Under the pieces are notes generated by a model. That model did no database searches, had not been told where the DNA came from, and was given only the letters and a program-made list of their open reading frames with translations. Source: Liquorilactobacillus hordei DSM 19519 (GTDB lineage: Bacteria > Bacillota > Bacilli > Lactobacillales > Lactobacillaceae). Taken from it: a stretch of DNA of 64,000 bases. Location of the stretch: positions 2,108,001 through 2,172,000 of the forward strand of contig NZ_CP049303.1 of assembly GCF_019443985.1 (NCBI RefSeq), in the 5' to 3' direction. The position numbers and the translations under genes are program-made. Positions within the stretch are counted from its first letter, which is position 1; each line of letters opens with the position of its first letter. Of this stretch, positions 29,550 to 38,069 are shown piece by piece.

Positions 29550-29573
29550 AAGCCCTCCGAAGAGAGCTTTCTA
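29550..29573 (-). terminator. Terminator after adhE
   Basis: On the minus strand AAAGCTCTC-TTCG-GAGGGCTTT followed by a run of T; a stable TTCG tetraloop hairpin about 75 bases past the adhE stop. Confidence 0.85.
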
Positions 29574-29648
29574 ATTCTATCAGCAAGATTGCAGGTATTC
29601 TATAATTTATATTAACTGACTTTGCCCACCTCAATCAGTTAGTAAAAT

Positions 29649-32339
29649 TTAGAATTGATCAATCAGTATCTGGCGAATTTCTTCTAAACTAGGTTGACGT
29701 GGATTTGCTGGTGTACATTGATCGTTGTAAACCAAGTCCACTAACTTATCCAATGAAGCTTCAAAATGCTCTTTAGTAACACCATTTGCTGATAATGTTG
29801 GTGTTACTTCAACTGATGTCATCAACTCTTGGATTTTATCACAAAGCTTTTCAACTAATTCAGCATCATCCTTGCCTTGAATTCCAATAAAGCGTGCGAT
29901 ATCTGCATAATCTTTTTGACCACTATAAACTTCATAACGAGGGAATGGTGTACGTTTTACCTTGCCTGCAACACCATTGAAGTGAACAACATGCTGCATT
30001 GCAATGGAGATTGCTAATCCATGAGGTAGTCCAAATTCACCACCTGTTTTATGTGCTAATGAATGGTTAATTCCCAAAAATGCGTTAGCAAATGACATTC
30101 CGGCTAAACAAGCAGCATAATGCATGTTCTCGCGAGCCTTTTCACCTTCGCGTGTTGGATGTTTTGCATCAAACTTATATGACTCACTCAAGTTTTCAAA
30201 TACTAACTTAATTGCCTGTAATGCCCATGGGCGAGTAAAGTCTGAAGCCATCACAGAAACGTATGATTCAAGCGCATGAGACAATGTATCAAGTCCTGAC
30301 CAAGCAACCGTACGTTTTGGTACTGTCATAACAAATTCTGGATCAACGATTGCAACTTGTGGTGTTAACTCATAATCTGTCAATGGATACTTAACATGCG
30401 TTTTATCATCGGTAATAACAGCATATGGTGTTACCTCAGAGCCCGTACCAGAAGTAGTTGGAACAGCTACTAATTTAGTATTCAACTGATGATGGAACTT
30501 AACAATTCGTTTTCTGATATCAATAAACTTCTGTTGTAAGCGAGTAAATAGTTCACTTACTTGCTCGTAACTATCTAGGAATCCTTCTGGTTGATCAATT
30601 GAGTATTCATAGATGAAGCGTGCAATCTTAGCTGCATCTAGAGCAGATCCACCACCAATAGCAAGAATCGTATCTGGTTTAAATTGTTCCATTTGTTTGG
30701 CAATTTCAATTGTTTGGCCTAACGTTGGATCAGGCCTTACTGTCCCATAAATTGAAGTCTTTACAGGTTCATCACGTAAAGCTAATTGATCATAAAGTTT
30801 ATCAACGAATCCGAATTGAACCATTCCAGGATCAGCAACGATAAATGCACGATTAATATGTTCAACTTCATCTTGCAAATATGAAACTGCATTTTTCTCA
30901 TAGTAGATCTTTTCAGGTAATCGAACCCATTGTGGGCGATTACGACGCTTTGCGACTGTCTTTACATTTAATAAATCGTTGGTTGATAAATTATGTGACA
31001 ATGAATTTTTCCCCCATGATCCGGTTCCGAGTGTCATACTTGGACGCAATGCATCAGAATAAATATCACCTATTCCACCAAGTGAATCAGGTTGATTAAC
31101 CAAAATTCGTGCAGCCTTAGTCTGATCTGCATAATCATTGATAAACGGATCTGACTGCGAACCAATTTGAATAGCTGCGTTATGACCGGCACCTTGATAG
31201 TTGAGTAATGCACTAACAATTTTAATACCATCTTGCCTATCCTTTGCTTTATATACCGACAGTAATGGGGAAAGTTTTTCAGAAGAAAGTTTTTCACCAA
31301 TATCTTTGGCATCAAGCTCAAACAACATAACATCTTTATCCTTTGGCAAGTTAACACCTGCTTGAGTCGCAATCCAACTAGCTGGTTTACCGGCTACGGG
31401 ACCATTAACACCGTGTCGATCATTAAAAACAAAATCTGCAATCTTTTGATAGTCCTTCTTAGGAACAATATAAGCTCCTTTGTCTTGCATCTTTTTTAAC
31501 CAGTCATCATAAACAGGTGCTTCAACAATAACTGAATTTTCAGTTGCACAAATCATCCCATTGTCAAATCTTTTAGATAGCAGCAAGTCTTCAACTGCTC
31601 GATCTAAATCTGCAGTATGGTCAACAAAAATTGCACCATTTCCTGCACCAACACCCATTGAAGGATTTCCTGATTTCAATGCTGCGTTAACCATTCCAGG
31701 ACCACCGGTTGCCAAGATTGAAGCAATTTTCGAATTGCGAATCAAAGCTGTTGTATTATCTAAGCTTGGTACTTCAACCCACTGAACAATATCCTTTGGC
31801 GCACCTGCAGCGATTGCAGCATCATACAATATTTTTGCTGCATGAGCAGAGCATTTCTGTGCTTGTGGATGAAAGGCAAAAATAATCGCATTTCGTGTCT
31901 TAAGTGCCATCAAAGTCTTAAACATTGCCGTTGATGTTGGATTAGTAGTAGGAACAATCCCAGCTAAAACGCCTAATGGAGCAGCAATTTTAACTTGTCC
32001 CGCAACTTTATCTTCACCAATAATACCTACTGTTTTTTCATCTTTAATCAAATTATATATATTTTCAGTTGCAAAACGATTCTTTGTATCCTTATCTTCA
32101 ACAACACCACGTTGGGTTTCATCTACAGCTTCATGTGCAAGTAACAATGCTGCTTCAGAACCTGCTAATGCTGCGGCTGCAACAATCTTGTCAACTTCTG
32201 CTTGGGTATAAGAAGCATAAGCTTTCTCAGCAACCAAGGCCTTCTCAACCAAATTATTAGTATACGCTTCAGCTTGTTCATATTTTTTCGCCTTTTCTTC
32301 AGGGGAAAGAGCTTTTTTAACTTTTTTAGTAACCGTCAT
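29649..32339 (-). CDS. adhE: Bifunctional aldehyde-alcohol dehydrogenase AdhE
   Basis: 896 residues. Converts acetyl-CoA to acetaldehyde and then ethanol, consuming two NADH; assembles into spirosomes. The N-terminal CoA-acylating aldehyde dehydrogenase domain (about 1-440) has VPTTNPTST, LATGGPGMVNAAL and the catalytic Cys in MICATENSVIVE. The C-terminal iron-dependent alcohol dehydrogenase (about 460-896) has GGGSALDAAK, GTGSEVTPYAVI and the metal ligands in LDTLSHALESY and INHSLAHKTG...GLPHG. Start at the ATG of MTVTKKV (32339) behind GGGAGGATT; an in-frame ATG seven codons upstream lacks a ribosome site. Divergent from ackA: ethanol and acetate arms of acetyl-CoA metabolism share one regulatory region. 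Confidence 0.96.
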   Translation of the reverse strand: MTVTKKVKKALSPEEKAKKYEQAEAYTNNLVEKALVAEKAYASYTQAEVDKIVAAAALAGSEAALLLAHEAVDETQRGVVEDKDTKNRFATENIYNLIKDEKTVGIIGEDKVAGQVKIAAPLGVLAGIVPTTNPTSTAMFKTLMALKTRNAIIFAFHPQAQKCSAHAAKILYDAAIAAGAPKDIVQWVEVPSLDNTTALIRNSKIASILATGGPGMVNAALKSGNPSMGVGAGNGAIFVDHTADLDRAVEDLLLSKRFDNGMICATENSVIVEAPVYDDWLKKMQDKGAYIVPKKDYQKIADFVFNDRHGVNGPVAGKPASWIATQAGVNLPKDKDVMLFELDAKDIGEKLSSEKLSPLLSVYKAKDRQDGIKIVSALLNYQGAGHNAAIQIGSQSDPFINDYADQTKAARILVNQPDSLGGIGDIYSDALRPSMTLGTGSWGKNSLSHNLSTNDLLNVKTVAKRRNRPQWVRLPEKIYYEKNAVSYLQDEVEHINRAFIVADPGMVQFGFVDKLYDQLALRDEPVKTSIYGTVRPDPTLGQTIEIAKQMEQFKPDTILAIGGGSALDAAKIARFIYEYSIDQPEGFLDSYEQVSELFTRLQQKFIDIRKRIVKFHHQLNTKLVAVPTTSGTGSEVTPYAVITDDKTHVKYPLTDYELTPQVAIVDPEFVMTVPKRTVAWSGLDTLSHALESYVSVMASDFTRPWALQAIKLVFENLSESYKFDAKHPTREGEKARENMHYAACLAGMSFANAFLGINHSLAHKTGGEFGLPHGLAISIAMQHVVHFNGVAGKVKRTPFPRYEVYSGQKDYADIARFIGIQGKDDAELVEKLCDKIQELMTSVEVTPTLSANGVTKEHFEASLDKLVDLVYNDQCTPANPRQPSLEEIRQILIDQF

Positions 32340-32377
32340 GTGGTAATCCTCCCTAAGCATAACTTACTTTGAATTAT

Positions 32378-32440
32378 TTGTGAAATAAATCACTATTTTT
32401 GGTACACCCTTATATTAACGCTTTCAATTGTGAATTACAA
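32378..32440 (-). promoter_or_regulatory. adhE promoter with cre-like and Rex-like sites
   Basis: On the minus strand TTGTAA (32435-32440) and TAATAT (32412-32417) are 17 bases apart. TGAAAGCGTTAATA (32413-32426) overlaps the -10 box and matches the CcpA cre consensus TGWAANCGNTNWCA except for one base. TTGTGAAATAAATCAC (32378-32393) downstream resembles the Rex operator TTGTGAA-N4-TTCACAA. Rex control of adhE by the NADH/NAD ratio is established in many Firmicutes; here it is inferred from sequence. Confidence 0.6.
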
Positions 32441-32555
32441 CACTTTTATTAAATAAAATAAAAATAATTTTTTAGTACTGTAATGCCTAAAAATCAACCG
32501 TTTAATATAGTGAAAAACAAATAATTGACAAAAAATTTAATAGTGTTACCATTTT

Positions 32556-32573
32556 ATGTGAATATAATCACAT
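32556..32573 (+). promoter_or_regulatory. Rex-like operator in the ackA promoter
   Basis: ATGTGAATATAATCACAT is an 18-base imperfect palindrome fitting the Rex pattern, and it contains TATAAT (32563-32568), a probable -10 box, so a bound repressor would block polymerase. A TTGACA at 32525-32530 lies too far upstream to be its -35. Confidence 0.5.
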
Positions 32574-32594
32574 TTTAAAAAGGGGAATTTGTTG

Positions 32595-33815
32595 ATGAAA
32601 AAAGTATTATCAATCAATTCTGGTAGTTCATCATTGAAAATCAGTCTATTCGCAATGCCAACTGAGCAACGTCTAGCAAAAATTATGGTCGATTACTCAG
32701 ATGAAACTAACCAGTTAGTAGCTATTACATTGCCTAATCATGAATTAATTGTTCAGCACTATCATAATAAACTATCACCCGTAGAACTAGCCTTGAAGTT
32801 ATTAACAAAACACAAAGTAATTAATAATCCACAAGAAATTGCTGCAATTGGCCACAGAATAGTTGCAGGTGGTGAGCTCTTCCAACGTTCAATAGAAATT
32901 ACAACTGAAATAATGCAAAAGCTGGAAAGTATTAATGAACTAGCTCCATTACATAATCCAGCAAATATAGCTGGAATTTTGGACGCACAACAATTATTGC
33001 CTAACTGTCCTCAAATTGCTGTTTTTGATACTGCTTTTCATACCGACTTACCTCCTGAAAACTTCTTATATGCATTGCCACTTGAATATTATCGTAAATA
33101 TAGGATTAGAAAATATGGAGCACATGGTACCAGTCATCGTTTTGTTGCCCAGCAAGCAGCTAAAATGCTCCATCTACCGCTGAATGAACTAAAACTAATT
33201 ACCTTGCATTTAGGTTCTGGAGCTTCCGTGACGGCAATTAAAAATGGTAAAAGCTATGATACTTCAATGGGTTTTTCTCCATTAACAGGTTTGATGATGA
33301 GCACTCGCTGTGGTGATATTGATCCTTCCGCACTAGTTTATTTATTAAAACACCACGTTTTTTCAGACATGAATGAATGTATGGAAATTTTAAATAAACA
33401 ATCCGGACTATTAGGAGTCTCTGAACTTAGCAAAGATATGCGTGAAATTGAACGAGCATCTACAGAAAATCCACAAGCAGCACTAGCAATCAAAATGTTT
33501 GTAAAACGTGTTTGTGATTATATTGGTTCATACTGGCTAGAATTAGGTGGGGCTGATGCTTTAGTTTTTACTGGCGGAATTGGTGAAAATGATTGCCACT
33601 TGCGGGAACTGATTAGTGAACGTTTAAGCTGTCTAGGAATTAATTTTCAATCACAGCAAAATCAAAGTCGTGACTTACCTTTCGACTTTGCTTCCACTGA
33701 TAGCCAAGCACGTTTACTTGTAATTCCAACAGATGAAGAATTAATGATTGCAAGAGATGCATACTCGCTACTTTCAAGCAAACAATTATGTAACCAAACT
33801 GCTGTTAATTATTAA
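32595..33815 (+). CDS. ackA: Acetate kinase
   Basis: 406 residues. Interconverts acetyl phosphate + ADP and acetate + ATP. All acetokinase signatures are present: VLSINSGSSSLKISL at the N-terminus, GHRIVAGGE, FDTAFHTDLP, YGAHGTSHRFVA, LHLGSGASVTAI, and VFTGGIGEND near the C-terminus, with catalytic Asp and Arg in RCGDIDP and FDTAFH. Start at ATG 32595 behind AAAGGGG, in preference to the TTG codons just upstream. Divergent from adhE. Confidence 0.96.
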   Translation: MKKVLSINSGSSSLKISLFAMPTEQRLAKIMVDYSDETNQLVAITLPNHELIVQHYHNKLSPVELALKLLTKHKVINNPQEIAAIGHRIVAGGELFQRSIEITTEIMQKLESINELAPLHNPANIAGILDAQQLLPNCPQIAVFDTAFHTDLPPENFLYALPLEYYRKYRIRKYGAHGTSHRFVAQQAAKMLHLPLNELKLITLHLGSGASVTAIKNGKSYDTSMGFSPLTGLMMSTRCGDIDPSALVYLLKHHVFSDMNECMEILNKQSGLLGVSELSKDMREIERASTENPQAALAIKMFVKRVCDYIGSYWLELGGADALVFTGGIGENDCHLRELISERLSCLGINFQSQQNQSRDLPFDFASTDSQARLLVIPTDEELMIARDAYSLLSSKQLCNQTAVNY

Positions 33816-33924
33816 TAATATACGTATTAATTGATCAATAATCTCCAATACTTTTCTTTACTCACAAAAATAAATGCTTAAATTTCCTACATTACAGAGA
33901 CGTAAGTGTGACACAAGTTGGGAA

Positions 33925-34080
33925 AATTTGATCACTAACTCAAATTTACGGTCATAGCGAGTACTTGGCTATGAGTAATTAGAAGTTAGACGGAGAATTT
34001 TAACTTATGGAACACTTTTATACGGAATAATTAGCGAGGCTGGGTCAAAATTTAACTTTTGGCGTAGCCCCGCCTTTTTT
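33925..34080 (+). repeat. Dispersed intergenic element, copy D, ending in a terminator
   Basis: Best-preserved of four copies. Blocks in order: AAAATTTGATCACTAA, CTATGAGTAATTAGAAG, TTAGACGGAGAATTTTAACTT, GGAATAATTAGCGAGG, then a hairpin (GAGGCTGGGTCAAAA against TTTTGGCGTAGCCCCGCC, 34036-34074) followed by six T. It lies 3' of ackA in the same orientation, so its hairpin may also terminate ackA. About 155 bases. Confidence 0.6.
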
Positions 34081-34104
34081 ATAATATTGAATGATTGCAT
34101 CAAG

Positions 34105-34240
34105 TCAGAGTAAAAAGGCATCTCCATTCCAGTATTCTTGAACTAATTTACCTTTGACTTTACATGTATATTTGGTCATAAAAAAGTACCCCATAATAAT
34201 TAGACTTTTGAGGCACATCTCATTTTGTCTAACTATTATG
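34105..34240 (-). mobile_element. Remnant of an IS3-like element (left end and orfA start)
   Basis: A 24-codon frame, MTKYTCKVKGKLVQEYWNGD then a stop at 34105, resembles the first residues of IS150-type OrfA proteins (MTKYSxEFKLKVV). Upstream of its ATG at 34179 lies an inverted-repeat region (ATAATAATTAGAC / GTCTAACTATTAT, about 34190-34240) like IS leader sequences. Nothing else of a transposase remains. Confidence 0.4.
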
Positions 34241-34322
34241 AGGCACTTCACTTTTAACCCCATTCCTACGCCTGATTTAAATTAAAATAATTGATTTAGA
34301 GTATCCAAAAAGTCTTTAGAAC

Positions 34323-34949
34323 TCAATCTTTTAAATGCTTCTTTATAAATTCTTCAACCGGTAATCTGAAATCCAAATAATATTCTTCTAGCTTTTGCCT
34401 TGACCAATTCCACCATGCAATTTGTTCTAAGTCTGTTTTTATCTCATCTGCGAAACGATCTTTAATTACTTTTGCCGATACCCCACCAACAATCGTATAT
34501 GGTGCAACATCATGTGTCACTACAGCACCAGAACCTATTACTGCGCCATCCCCGACCGTTAACCCTGATTGAATAATCGCTCCATGCCCAATCCACACAT
34601 CATTTCCAATTGTTGTCCTTATCTGTTGGCGTTTCTCCAAAAAATCAGTATCTTTTTGTTCAAATCCATATGAGGCACCGTTATATGAAAAAATATGTTG
34701 TGAAACACGATCATATGGATGATTAGTAGGTCCAATTCGAACTTGTGCGGCAATGCTAATAAATTTTTTTAAATCACTATTTTGCATGAAACAATATTGA
34801 CCAGTATAATTATAATCACCAATCACGCAATTATCGATTAGATTGTTTTCTCCCAGTTCTACCCATTCTCCTAATGTAGTCCGTTTTAATTGTGTTCCTT
34901 TACCAATAACAGGTTTGTCTCTTGATAAATCTGGGAATTCAATATGCAT
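34323..34949 (-). CDS. Hexapeptide-repeat acetyltransferase (DapH/XAT-like)
   Basis: About 208 residues forming a left-handed beta-helix acyltransferase. Isoleucine-rich hexapeptide turns run through the protein (VIGKGTQL, WVELGENNLIDNCVIGDY, DVWIGHGAIIQSGLTVGDGAVIGSGAVV, given as separate turns), with the catalytic His in the NHPYDRV-type loop and the usual AVVTHDVAPYTIVGGVSAKVI ending. Closest by feel to the phosphonate-cluster and chloramphenicol/streptogramin (XAT) acetyltransferases; no phosphonate genes are adjacent, so the acceptor is unknown. Start at ATG 34949 behind an AGAGGG site; the longer frame adds residues without family likeness. Confidence 0.8.
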   Translation of the reverse strand: MHIEFPDLSRDKPVIGKGTQLKRTTLGEWVELGENNLIDNCVIGDYNYTGQYCFMQNSDLKKFISIAAQVRIGPTNHPYDRVSQHIFSYNGASYGFEQKDTDFLEKRQQIRTTIGNDVWIGHGAIIQSGLTVGDGAVIGSGAVVTHDVAPYTIVGGVSAKVIKDRFADEIKTDLEQIAWWNWSRQKLEEYYLDFRLPVEEFIKKHLKD

Positions 34950-35109
34950 AATTCTCAGGCCCTCTTCCTCAATAACTTCATACATTCTGTATAACACCAA
35001 CAATTATAAAACAATGATTATCGATGTACAAAATAAAAGTAATTAATAAATTAAATTTCCTTTATCACACTTGAAACAACCTAGTTTCAGAGAAAAAAAG
35101 GCCTTTAAA

Positions 35110-35349
35110 CTAGATAAGCCAATCATTTTGTAAAAGACGGTGATTATTTGTGATAGGTATCCATAACTTTGCCTCGCAAATACTTTGTAATGTTCTCCAC
35201 AATATTGGATCACATCTTTCTTTTCTTGATAATTTAACTGTCAAAAGTTGTCCTGTCACTGAACGCGCAATAATAAAAGGAAAGATAACTCGCATTATTT
35301 GCGTAGTAATAACATCCGATAATTTATTCTTCTGATCATCTATAAGCAT
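35110..35349 (-). CDS. Small hypothetical protein, last gene of the MMPL/two-component operon
   Basis: 79 residues, not recognised. Strong AAAGGAGGG ribosome site before ATG 35349 supports expression. Contains a hydrophobic stretch (MRVIFPFIIA) and the basic/acidic KLSRKERCDP, Trp-containing WRTLQSICEAKLWIP. It begins 51 bases after the response regulator stop with no terminator between, so it is probably co-transcribed. Function unknown; a small membrane-associated or accessory factor is possible. Confidence 0.55.
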   Translation of the reverse strand: MLIDDQKNKLSDVITTQIMRVIFPFIIARSVTGQLLTVKLSRKERCDPILWRTLQSICEAKLWIPITNNHRLLQNDWLI

Positions 35350-35400
35350 AATCATCCCTCCTTTAAAAAATTCCTTGCAAAATATATATTATTTCCCGAA

Positions 35401-36021
35401 TTAAATAATATTTTTCTTTATTGCCACAGCGATTGCTTGTGCTCGGTTAGAAACATTTAACAGTGTATAAATCTCAGTCAGGTGAGCCTTTACAGTTCTC
35501 TCTGTAGTAAATAATTCTTTACCAATTTGTTTATTAGTTAATCCATTAGCTACCATGCCTAATACTTCAATCTGTCTATCCGACAGATTCAGCTGATTCT
35601 TAGATTTATTTTTATTAATTTCATCAATTATTTCAGTACTTAAAGCTACATAGTCATCACTATTCAAGACTTTTTCAATATTTTTCACTATATCATTTGG
35701 TGCCTCGTCTTTTAATAAATATCCACTGATTCCTAATGAAAGTAAGTTCACCACTGCATACCGATCAATTTCTGTAGATAGAATAATTATTTTTGAGACC
35801 GTTTTTACGGTTTTAATAAATTCTATTCCGTTCATACGTGGCATTAATACATCGACAAGAATTATATCGGGTACATCATCTTGTAATTTTTCAAGGATAG
35901 CTAGAGCCTCTATTCCATCTGAAGCACTAGCTATCACTTCTAAGTTCTCATTAGAATCTATAATACCGGATAGTCCTTTTCGAACAATCGGATGATCATC
36001 AATTACCATAACTTTATACAT
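35401..36021 (-). CDS. LuxR-type response regulator
   Basis: 206 residues. N-terminal receiver domain with acidic pair IDDHPIVRKGL, phospho-acceptor Asp in IILVDVLMPRMNG, and the conserved Lys in GYLLKDEA. C-terminal LuxR/GerE helix-turn-helix LSDRQIEVLGMVANGLTNKQIGKEL and ERTVKAHLTEIYTLLNV. Start at ATG 36021 behind GAGGAAA, overlapping the kinase stop by eight bases (translational coupling). Partner of the HisKA_3 kinase just upstream, now broken, so the regulator may be unphosphorylated or cross-talk with other kinases. LiaR/DesR-like group; the adjacent MMPL exporter is the likely target. Confidence 0.9.
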   Translation of the reverse strand: MYKVMVIDDHPIVRKGLSGIIDSNENLEVIASASDGIEALAILEKLQDDVPDIILVDVLMPRMNGIEFIKTVKTVSKIIILSTEIDRYAVVNLLSLGISGYLLKDEAPNDIVKNIEKVLNSDDYVALSTEIIDEINKNKSKNQLNLSDRQIEVLGMVANGLTNKQIGKELFTTERTVKAHLTEIYTLLNVSNRAQAIAVAIKKNII

Positions 36022-36408
36022 TAGATTTTCCTCCCAATGGGATTTCGATAAGGACAATAGTTCCAACTTCTGGCGTACTCCATATTTTAAGATCTCCACC
36101 GTGTGCTTTTGCTCTTTCTCTAATCCCTATCAAACCATAATGATCATGTCGTTGTTGGTACTTTTCAGGAAATGGTATACCATTATTTATAATTTTAACA
36201 ATTAATTTTTCCTTTTTGATATAAACGTCAACTTGGGCCTTGTCAGTATCTGCATGACGTATTACATTAATTAATGCCTCATTAATCATTCTTAGCACAT
36301 CAATCAGGAGATTACTAGGTAATTCAAGATCCTCGGTAATATTAATATCGGTAACTAAACCGTATCTTTTCTTCAAAAGTTGTGTTTTTTCAAGCACCTT
36401 AGCCTTTA

Positions 36409-38069
36409 CCTGATTTATTCACAAAAATACACAAGATACCCATCAAACACATGCTTCACGCGTTTGATGGGCATTTTGCATTTTCACCTTTTAAGTGCAC
36501 AAAAAGAGCCTCAGCTCTGGTATAGTTAAATTGCTAAACAAAACCACATGAGAGAAGAGGACTCTACATTGAAAACTTTACAGGAAATGGCATTCAATTT
36601 CAACAAGAATATTTTAGTATCGCATACGGGTGGTCAATTATCTTCCGATGGCGGGCTAACATTGTGTGTAGAACTGATGGCAAAGTTTCAGTTCACCAAC
36701 TTGGCCGATAAACTATTGAGGTTCAATGACCAGCGACGATATTGTCAACACAGTAATTCTAGTATCTTAAGACAGTTAACTCTTCAGATTATTGCCGGTT
36801 ATAGCACAGATTCTGCGGCAACTTTTTTAGAAAAAGAACCGCTTTTTAAATTATTATTGGATAAACCGTCTTTGGCTTCACAAGCAACAATATCACGTTT
36901 TTGGCAACGCTTTGATAAAGATAGTGTTAGCACATTACAGACTTTAAATGAGGCTTTGATCGACCGTGTTCGACTATTAACCAACCAGACAGCCACGATT
37001 ATTGATATCGATTCGACTCACTCAGACACTTATGGCAAACAGGAAGCCACTAACTACAACGCACATTATGGTACTGAAGGATATCATCCATTACTGGCAA
37101 CTGATCAAGATGGTAACTTATTGAAAGCTGTCTTGCGTCCTGGAAATGCCTACACCAGCAAAGATGTAAAAGCTTTTTTAACACCACTATTAAAGCATTA
37201 TCAAACTCAGCTGCCCACGACTGACATTCTGGTTCGTGGTGATAGTGGCTTCGCCACGCCAGAAGTTTACGATGTCTGTGAAGCCGACGATGTGTTTTAC
37301 ATTATTCGACTCAAACGCAATCGGAAACTGCAGAATCTAGCTGAAAAGTTCGTCAAGATCAGTGATCAAACCCAGTGGCAAGAGAAAGAGACTCACTACT
37401 ACTCTGAAATCTATCAATCAGCATCGTGGCCTAAGCCGCGGCAGATCTATGTTAAATCAACTCGAGCAGCCGGTGAACTGATCTTTTCACATGAATTTAT
37501 CGTTACTAATCTGACTAATTTAACGGCTGAAACAGCCTTTGAACTGTATCACAAACGCGGCCAAATGGAAAATTACATCAAAGAAGCTAAAGCAGGTTTC
37601 TTTTTCGATAAGACTGATAGTTCAACGTTTAATGCCAACGCTGCCCGGATGATGGTTAGTGTACTGGCTTACAATATTGTCAACTTTTTAAAGCAGCTAG
37701 CACTGACAAAACATGATTCAGGTTTGTGCGTTAGCACATTGCGGATCCGTTTATTCAAATTTGCGGCACGTGTCGTGCATACTGGCCGACGCATTCAGTT
37801 GCGACTGAGCTCGTATCATGTTTACCATCGACTGTTCTACCAGGTTCTACAGCGTATCCAGGCTATTGAATAACCGGCAAAATTAAAAAAATCTGTACAA
37901 CCAAGGGACAAGTGTATCCAAAAATTCAAAGCAATTCTGAGTTAGTTGAAAAATCTCACTAGCTAGAACTTATAAACATAGTATTTCAGCAAAAGATAAA
38001 GACATACCCGTCAGTTTTCGAAAAAATACGAAAACTGACGGGCTTTTAATGAACTATGAATAATTCAGG
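36409..38069 (+). mobile_element. IS1380-family insertion sequence
   Basis: 1661 bp with terminal inverted repeats CCTGATTTATTCA at the left and TGAATAATTCAGG at the right, and 5-bp target repeats CTTTA on both sides (36404-36408 and 38070-38074). Hairpins near each end (CCCATCAAAC... at about 36439 and CCCGTCAGTTTTC at about 38008) probably insulate the transposase from outside transcription. Confidence 0.92.
36569..37873 (+). CDS. IS1380-family transposase
   Basis: About 434 residues. N-terminal LSSDGGLTLCVELM and the SQATISRFWQRF motif; the DDE domain has TIIDIDSTHSDTYG, LLKAVLRPGNAYTSKD, ILVRGDSGFATPEVY and the C-terminal Glu helix AFELYHKRGQMENYIKEAK, all IS1380 (IS942-like) marks. Start assigned to TTG 36569 behind AGAGG; an ATG seven codons earlier has no ribosome site. 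Full length. Confidence 0.93.
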   Translation: MKTLQEMAFNFNKNILVSHTGGQLSSDGGLTLCVELMAKFQFTNLADKLLRFNDQRRYCQHSNSSILRQLTLQIIAGYSTDSAATFLEKEPLFKLLLDKPSLASQATISRFWQRFDKDSVSTLQTLNEALIDRVRLLTNQTATIIDIDSTHSDTYGKQEATNYNAHYGTEGYHPLLATDQDGNLLKAVLRPGNAYTSKDVKAFLTPLLKHYQTQLPTTDILVRGDSGFATPEVYDVCEADDVFYIIRLKRNRKLQNLAEKFVKISDQTQWQEKETHYYSEIYQSASWPKPRQIYVKSTRAAGELIFSHEFIVTNLTNLTAETAFELYHKRGQMENYIKEAKAGFFFDKTDSSTFNANAARMMVSVLAYNIVNFLKQLALTKHDSGLCVSTLRIRLFKFAARVVHTGRRIQLRLSSYHVYHRLFYQVLQRIQAIE

